Shown here one piece after another: positions 54,657 to 64,000 of a DNA stretch of 64,000 nucleotides (position 1 is the first letter of the stretch; each line of letters begins with the position of its first letter). The stretch lies in the NCBI GenBank assembly GCA_964036155.1, contig OZ038422.1, positions 38,525,201 to 38,589,200 of the forward strand. The letters are read 5' to 3'. Source of the DNA: Diploscapter coronatus (taxonomy: Eukaryota; Nematoda; Chromadorea; Rhabditida; Rhabditidae). Under the pieces are notes generated by a model, which worked only from the letters and a program-made list of their open reading frames with translations, was not told the DNA's origin and searched no databases. Made by a program: the position numbers and the translations under genes.

Positions 54657-55576
54657 ATCCTGTCATTTACTCTCCATTATTTGCGACAATGTTATTACCA
54701 GAAAGTTCAATTTTGTTTTAAATGCGGTCGAATGAATTCATGAAAAACTACATAATTGATGATATATCGAAAATTGATCAACTTATGTTAACACACCCTT
54801 CGAAAGTATCCACTCTGAAGTGAGTTATTCCGGAAAGGACGGTAATTAGTGGTCATTTTCGAAAAGCTAATTGCACCATGATAATCAGCTTCATAAACCG
54901 TCTTCGAATGATATATAACATGAGTAGGTTTCTGGAGAATTTCATGGAAAATTGGGTTCATTCTCGTTTCTAGTAGTTTCGTGAAACGTAGGTTAGATAA
55001 GCATAGGCAGCATACCGCATGTGCATAAACTAACTAAAGCAGTGCAAATTGCAAAAATATCAGTCTAATAAATTTAAAAATGTAATACTTTATTTCAACC
55101 CAAGGAATACTTGGCCCCAGAATGTTTAAATTTGAAGGAAATTGTTTCAACAATGATAAATAATTTGATCTAAATTTTCTGATAAAATTTGTAAGAAAAT
55201 AACAATAAATTCGAAGAAAATGAAGGGATATTATGGACTAAAAATCTCATGACAAAGAATAAATTATTGTCAACAAGCTATTTCTAAAATGAGGGAGAAA
55301 GGCTTTTATGAAGTCATCTTTATGGAATTGGCTTGCCTGAAATTTTTTGAATTCTTACGATTCTTTTCTACTCATTAAAAAATTACCAATCTTGAGAAAG
55401 GAAGTTTTTGATAAGTAAAGAACGCGAATTTGCAAGTGTTTGTTCGATTATTCTTGATATTTTGGTAAATTGGTGTTTTAGAAAGTTTAAATTGGTACAA
55501 AAAATGTTAAGAAATTAGCTCATAAAGCATAACTTTTTCTAAAAATAATTTTCTGAAACCTACCCAAATTTGAACT
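54657..55576. other. Gene-free spacer downstream of AHCY
   Basis: A/T-rich, no supported coding exon. It presumably holds the AHCY 3'UTR at its upper end; several minus-strand AATAAA-like signals occur and I cannot choose one. TGAAACCTA at 55554 is a copy of the dispersed motif. Confidence 0.4.
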
Positions 55577-58859
<3,283 letters not shown>

Positions 58860-60500
58860 TGTCACGAGTCACTGGAGGTTGAAAGGGACTACCTGAAATT
58901 TTCGAATCTAGGATTTTTAAAATCTGATTAAAAAAACAAGCGAATGCGCAGACGAAGAGCGAATTCATAGAGAATTTTATTAGAAAAAGAAAAGGTGGTC
59001 TTAATTTTCTGGAAAGGAAAATTTATAGGAAATTTGCTTAAAGATTTTGGAGAATGAAGAGATAAATCACAAATGAAAATGATTCCAAAAATCTACGTGG
59101 ATTTGGGGCGACGACTAATCAAGATTCAAATCGAAATGTGGCGATACGTGTCAAGCGAAAGAGACATAAGAAAGGGGAAGAGAGACAAAAAGAATACCCC
59201 ACTTCCAAAAATCCAAGGGTACTCTTTGTCTTTCTCTACCAAATTTGGGGGTATTTCAACCACTTGCTCAAAGAACTTTGATTTATTTTTTCCAAATTTT
59301 TATAAACTTTTCTCATGAAATTACGATTTTTAAAACCTTTTCGGGCCCAGTTTATACAAAACTTCCTTTTTCTAAGAGATTTTCCTAGATATTTTCCTGT
59401 TTTGGGACCCGTATCGAAATACGGCACCTGTAATGCCGATTCCAGCCCTTTTATACCCCCTTGGAAAGAAGCCCCGCCCCTTTCGGGTGCCTTTCTATCT
59501 TTTCTTTCTCTCGTTTTAGAGAACTCTCCAATCCATAAGGAGAGACTTGGTAAGACAGACATCGCGCAAAGCGGATCACGCCACTGTAAAAGAGATAAGA
59601 AAGAGCATGATAAAGTCAGAGACGAACAGAAGGAAAGCGAGAAATAGCGAGCGATTTTGAGAGGAACGAAGATTGGTGAAAAGATAACGAAAATGTGGAG
59701 ACGAAAAACGATAAAAATCGCGAATTTCGAGATTCAAATATTCGGCGCGAAAAGATTGTTGAAATCGGAGAGGGGGAAAGAATGTAAAAGCTGAATAAAC
59801 CAGGAAATTGGATAAATTTCCAGCCTGTATAATAATGGGGATATTTGAACAAATTGAAAAAGGAAAGTCGAGAAAAAGTTGAAATTTTGGGGTTTTTTCG
59901 GGGAAATGATGAAAACTCTACGAATGTGTTTCAAAACGAGGCTAAAAGTAGGAAAAATCGGGAAATTAATCGTGAGCAAGTCAAGCATATCAAAGAAATT
60001 TACCCAAATTTAGAAAAGAACCAATTTTCGCACCGAGAAATCGAAAATCCGACCACTTTACCCCAAATATCAGACAAGATCTTCCTGGTCCCCTCTAAAA
60101 TCCCCAGCTTTAAAATGAACCCACAGAATTCACGAAGCTCAACCCCAAAATTACCGAAATTTTGAAAATTGCCTAAAAATTTGAAGCCATTGGATGCACG
60201 GTGTTTATCGCGTAAACTCACTGTAAATCGATCGCCGTTTCATCTTCGTTTCTCAAAATTTCATAACCGATTTTCGTAATTTTTCCGGGTTTCTTTTGAA
60301 ATTTACCTTTGTCACTTGCTGCCCATTTGGGAATTTCATCCGCCTTATTCAAGAAGCCTTTTTAATTTTCGATTTTATTGGAAAGTTCACTCGCTTTTAA
60401 AGTAAGTGAACCTTTCAAAAGGGTGATTTGTGTGAACCGGGGTGAGGCTTTCAAGAAATATTTTTTGTCTTTTTAATTTTGCCAATTTTAGAATTTGACA
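58860..60500. promoter_or_regulatory. Divergent promoter region between AHCY and UBL5
   Basis: No supported coding exon. The two genes point away from each other over 1.64 kb, each with an acceptor just before its ATG (AHCY 36 nt, UBL5 10 nt). 59580-59790 is purine-rich on plus, i.e. CT-rich for AHCY. A GC-richer island with GCCCCGCCCC lies at 59472-59484. A 110-codon plus-strand ORF (59315-59647) has no recognisable content and I do not call it a gene. Confidence 0.4.
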
Positions 60501-60923
60501 ATGATCGAAATAACAGTGAACGACCGACTGGGCAAGAAGGTGCGCATCAAGTGCAATCCGACTGACACGATTGGCGACCTCAAGAAACTCATCGCCGCTC
60601 AGACTGGAACCAGGTCCGTCAATTTTCGAAATCCCTATTTTTTGTCTAAATTTGTAAAGTTGGTTAATTGAATTTTGCCGGCTTTTAGCTTTAAAATGAA
60701 ATTCTGAAAAATAAGTTTTCAAAAGTAATTGACATTTTTTCTGTAAAATAAATAATTCGTCCCTAGGCCCACTAGGAGAAATAATTAAGTCGATAAATTT
60801 CTTCTAATTTCCAGATACGACAAAATCGTGCTGAAAAAGTGGTACACGATCTACAAGGACCACATCACGCTGCAGGACTACGAGATCCACGAGGGATTCA
60901 ACTTCGAGCTCTACTACCAATAA
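60501..60923 (+). CDS. UBL5: Ubiquitin-like protein 5 (Hub1)
   Basis: Exons 60501-60613 and 60815-60923 encode exactly 73 aa, the universal UBL5 length: [57 protein letters not shown] and the tail [10 protein letters not shown]. Hub1/UBL5 is a non-conjugated ubiquitin-like modifier, ending in Tyr-Tyr-x rather than Gly-Gly, that binds spliceosomal HIND-containing proteins; in Caenorhabditis it also acts in the mitochondrial unfolded protein response. The ATG is 10 nt after a TTTTAG acceptor. A GTAAGT donor directly after the stop (60927) suggests a 3'UTR intron, see next entry. Confidence 0.98.
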
Positions 60924-61219
60924 AGTAAGTTTTTTGATAGTTAAAAAATCGAGAATTCTGAGTTTTATCGGAATAACAGAGTGCTTGAAACGTACCAGTT
61001 GAATTTGCAATTAATAAAGTTGGAGGTTAATTCAAAATTAGAAGCTCTGATCAAAACATCCTTTTAGGAACTTGAATATTTAATTTGACACATTCCGAGA
61101 ACCAATTCTATATATCAATCAAATATATCGTTTCAAAGACTTACATGTTCTGTTTTCTTGAAGCATTGAAATGGCTCTTTAAGAGTTTATGCTTTTTCGA
61201 AAATCAAACAAATTTTCAG

Positions 61220-61374
61220 AACCGTACTGAACAATGCCGTCATTCCTGCCCTCTTCGTCCAAAAATCGTCGGTTCATTTCCAAAGAAGATTTCGTTTTAC
61301 CTAAGAAGGAAATCTCTTTCTATACATACGAGTCTAATATTATTCTTGAAAATTGATATTTTTTGAAAAATAAA
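61220..61374 (+). other. Probable UBL5 3'UTR exon with a 40-codon ORF
   Basis: A clean acceptor (AATTTTCAG, ending 61219) fits the GTAAGT donor at 60927. The exon ends near AATAAA at 61369-61374. It also contains an ORF 61234-61356 (MPSFLPSSSKNRRFISKEDF...) whose ATG is 14 nt after the acceptor, so an SL-spliced downstream mini-gene is an alternative. No family recognised. Confidence 0.4.
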
Positions 61375-61922
61375 ATATTCCTGAAAAAATGCAAATTTAA
61401 AAGATAAGCCATGCCTTGAGAGGCACTACATCTATTTTTACAGAAAAAATGGCAAGAAATTTATTATTTTATATTTTAAAAATCTTCAGCTAAAATCATT
61501 AAAAAACAACTGCTTGAATTGTTTTTTTACAAATAAGAAAACAAGTTATTTCCTAAAATCTGTTCTAGAAAAGATAGAATAACTCAAAAAATACACGAAG
61601 CTAAAAATAAATGATTTGAAAGAGGTAAATAAACTAATTTTGAAAGAATTTCCACCGAAGTAAGTGAATGTTGTTAAAGAGAAAGAGATACCCAGAAAAT
61701 TACAAATAAAAATCGAAAAAAAGTTTGCAAGTAAAATTAAAAAAATATCCTATTTTTGCTAGAAAAATAAAAGTTAGAAATTTGTAAAAATAATTTTGAA
61801 AAATGACAAATAAAATTAGCGTTGTACGTGGCCCTTTTATAGTCAGTCGAACACGTCGTTACTTACACAAGGATTTATTGAGGTCATGAATAAAACGACA
61901 ATGTTCAAATGAGAAAAGGAAT
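61375..61922. other. Convergent spacer between UBL5 and the 62-kb gene
   Basis: Very A-rich with no supported gene. On the minus strand AATAAA occurs at 61873-61878, about 45 nt beyond a TAA at 61923-61925, and may be the poly(A) signal of the gene at 62-64 kb. Confidence 0.35.
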
Positions 61923-62196
61923 TTAGGAGACGACCGCTCTCTTGTCGAAGACAAGCTCCAAATGACTTGAACGGGAAAATTATGGCAATTCAGAGGGGGT
62001 GACCAGTGATCGTTGAGAAGGAGCACTCGAAAAGGAGAGAGGGAAAAGATGTAGACAAATAAATCAATAGTTGATGGGAAGGCAATGACTGTGAAAGAGG
62101 AGAAAATGAGCTTGGAGTAGAGGCTAAAGAAAAAGGAAAATCGAAGAATGAGTAAATGATACACTGCACTAACCATTAGAAATTTGTCTTACTTAC

Positions 62197-63902
62197 GCGC
62201 TCCATATAGCGCTTGATCGTGAGGTAGAGATCATGGTTGTTTTGGAAGACGGCTTCCTTCACGCCGCGCGTCTTCCACAGCTCGTCCAGAAACTGCACGG
62301 GGTTGTCCTGCAAACAAAAATCATTAAATCGAGAAAAAAAATTTACAAGCTTCTAGATCAAAATAATGAAATTTCTAGAAATTGTGTTTCTTCTAACAAT
62401 AAGCTGCGTCTTTCTTCGAAGTTTTTAAAGCTTCGAGTAAAGTATGTTTCAGGTTGAAATGAAAAAGAATGAGTTGTAAAATGAGTAATTCTTGTATTAG
62501 TGCTGTTGTTTTTAAATTGAAAATTTGCGTATGAATTATCGAAAAATGCCTTGCCAAGTGCAGCTCCCTGATTCTGTCTCTCGTCTGGAAACTTCTCGAC
62601 GGACCCGCTGACTCGACTTCGACTTCGTGCTGTTTCGCCTTCTGAAAGCAAATTCTTTAAAAGTACTTTTTTATGTTTCGAAATTTTCACATAATTTTCA
62701 AAGTTGTATGGAGCTCAGTTGTTTTCATTCTGTATGTAAAAATCTTTAACGCAATCATATAAAGTGGTTTTCCCCATTATTTCGGAGGAAAAATATACAA
62801 AATTTTCCATGAAAATGTATGGGGAGGTTTTTCAAATTTCTAAAAAAAATTCAAATTCCAAAACTCATAAATAACATAAACGTCATACCGTATCGCAGTA
62901 GGAATCGACGTTCCACTGCCACTGGTTGAGTTTGTCGTTGAAGTAGAAGTAGCAGAGTGCCTCGATATTCTGCACTCCGATCAGTTTCAGAGACTGCAAA
63001 TTGCCTCTTTTAAAATAAGACAAAGCTTGTCTTCCAAAAATTCCCCTTTCTAATTGGAAATCGTCTCGAACAAAATATTCTCTCGAAAGGAAGTTCTCTT
63101 CGATTTAAAATTAGGGAAAACGCATGTAGTTTTCAAAAATAGCCTTTTTGGAAAGTTCTTTCTGTTCACTTATAGTTCGTTTCTGAAAATGCATACAAGC
63201 TCAAGTAGTCAAACCTTTTCCCACAAAAGGTTTTTTGATGAATTAGGAGTATTCGGTACCCTAGCTTTGGCGCGGTCGATAAGAATGTGATCGATGACGT
63301 TGGACTCGAAGTAGGCATTACTGTCCCTGTCCAGTCGGATCGTGCCCCGAACTAGCACCTGAAAAGTCACTACTTTTTATGTTTCGAGAAAAATCCTTTA
63401 GAAAGTAAGTTTGAGAAGTTCAATGCTCAATTTTCAAAGGGATTATATAATTTAAAAAAAAAAAAAAAACAACGAACTTACCTCGACAAGGCCTCTCTTG
63501 TTGATTCTGGTGACGGGCAGGCCCATTTCCTCGGTGACGAGACGCGGCTCCTCCAGAATGCTGAACTCGCAACACTCGCTGGAAAATAACAATATAGGTT
63601 TCAAGAAGTCATAGGACACTGAGAGAGAAATTAAAAGTGATGATAGCTGGGATTAGTGGACATATAAAATTATGAAATATGCTTCAGGAAATGTTTCCAA
63701 ATAGAGACAAAATATACTTGTAGCATGATATTAGTGACAATGTTATCAAAAATAATGAAAATTGAAAAATAAATCTACGCAGAATGATTCATCCATGCCT
63801 TTGTTGATGACTTATAGAGATGCGAAAAATCCTAACCTGCCAGGTTGTGGGAGTTTCTCGATGACAACGTGCACGAATTGACCCTTTTTTAGGTTGGCGC
63901 CG
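62197..63902 (-). CDS. 3' part of an unrecognised gene, truncated by the window end
   Basis: Exons 63837-63902, 63482-63578, 63260-63358, 62889-62993, 62555-62641 and 62197-62307 keep phase. The upstream part lies beyond the window. Readable segments: ANLKKGQFVHVVIEKLPQPG, EEMGLPVTRINKRGLVEVLV, RLDRDSNAYFESNVIDHILI, IEALCYFYFNDKLNQWQWNV, a polar linker, and FLDELWKTRGVKEAVFQNNH. The last might recall the G-alpha helical domain, but no GTPase motif is present, so I do not assign it. The intron after 62555-62641 has a GC donor (GCAAGG). A terminal exon ending LVFDKRAVVS at 61923 is likely, but its joint phase did not resolve. Confidence 0.7.
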
Positions 63903-64000
63903 CTGAAATTTATATTTTTTAAGACAATTAAAAATTTTATTCATTTTCAAGAATTTAACAATTTTTATTAGTTTTTTGTTTCCGAGTCAAAATTAGTATT

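Noticed and set aside
59315..59647. 110-codon plus-strand ORF between AHCY and UBL5
   Set aside because: Composition is low-complexity at its end, no splice context or family match is visible, and it lies in the shared promoter region.
62197..62307. Possible G-protein alpha helical-domain similarity (ELWKTRGVKEAV)
   Set aside because: None of the G1-G5 nucleotide-binding motifs occurs in the visible exons, so the resemblance is too weak to assign.

Overview
This AT-rich window (about two thirds A+T) is eukaryotic and most likely from a nematode. The evidence is structural. Genes are split into many exons, almost all introns are GT-AG, and acceptors are short TTTTCAG, TTTTAG or TTTGCAG. At least seven start codons sit 0-36 nt downstream of an acceptor with no obvious upstream coding exon, which is the usual look of spliced-leader trans-splicing. 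No SL RNA gene, tRNA or rRNA was found. The species cannot be named from sequence alone.

Layout. 0-2.5 kb: plus-strand PNRC/EDC1-like decapping adaptor with a spliced upstream ORF and a possible 3.8-kb 3'UTR. 6.7-12.0 kb: minus-strand RTCB RNA ligase, 14 exons, 505 aa. 13.3-18.6 kb: minus-strand RSPRY1 (RING + SPRY), with possible N-terminal exons up to 21.0 kb. 21.2-23.3 kb: a C-lobe-only kinase remnant followed by an intact small Ser/Thr kinase. 23.3-27.8 kb: purine-rich non-coding DNA with one orphan exon-like island. 27.8-37.4 kb: minus-strand SIN3 corepressor, 30 exons, 1122 aa. 38.4-41.7 kb: minus-strand purple acid phosphatase. 44.2-47.8 kb: one or two unrecognised minus-strand genes interrupted by foldback elements. 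48.9-50.6 kb: plus-strand kelch protein with tiny introns, followed by a nest of miniature transposons. 52.4-53.9 kb: remnant of a RECQL5-like helicase. 55.6-58.9 kb: minus-strand AHCY, 13 exons, 435 aa. 60.5-60.9 kb: plus-strand UBL5. 61.9-63.9 kb: 3' part of an unrecognised minus-strand gene.

The conserved genes are housekeeping functions in RNA and chromatin biology: tRNA/XBP1 ligation, decapping, a splicing-linked ubiquitin-like protein, the methyl cycle and HDAC corepression. They are not a co-functional cluster. Exon phases close perfectly in RTCB (1518 nt), RSPRY1 (1854), SIN3 (3369), ACP5-like (1161), AHCY (1308), UBL5 (222), the kinase (861) and the kelch gene (1167), so these models are strong although made by eye.

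The signals not explained by genes are: (1) a dispersed TA[N]GTTTCA motif concentrated in introns of the conserved genes, resembling the core of nematode piRNA promoters but also partly at a fixed distance from acceptors; (2) a 625-bp palindromic element with TTA target duplications; (3) hAT-type MITEs with perfect 8-bp duplications, one with a possible paralogous empty site; (4) hairpins with different stems but a shared inner motif; (5) sense-strand pyrimidine tracts upstream of several genes.
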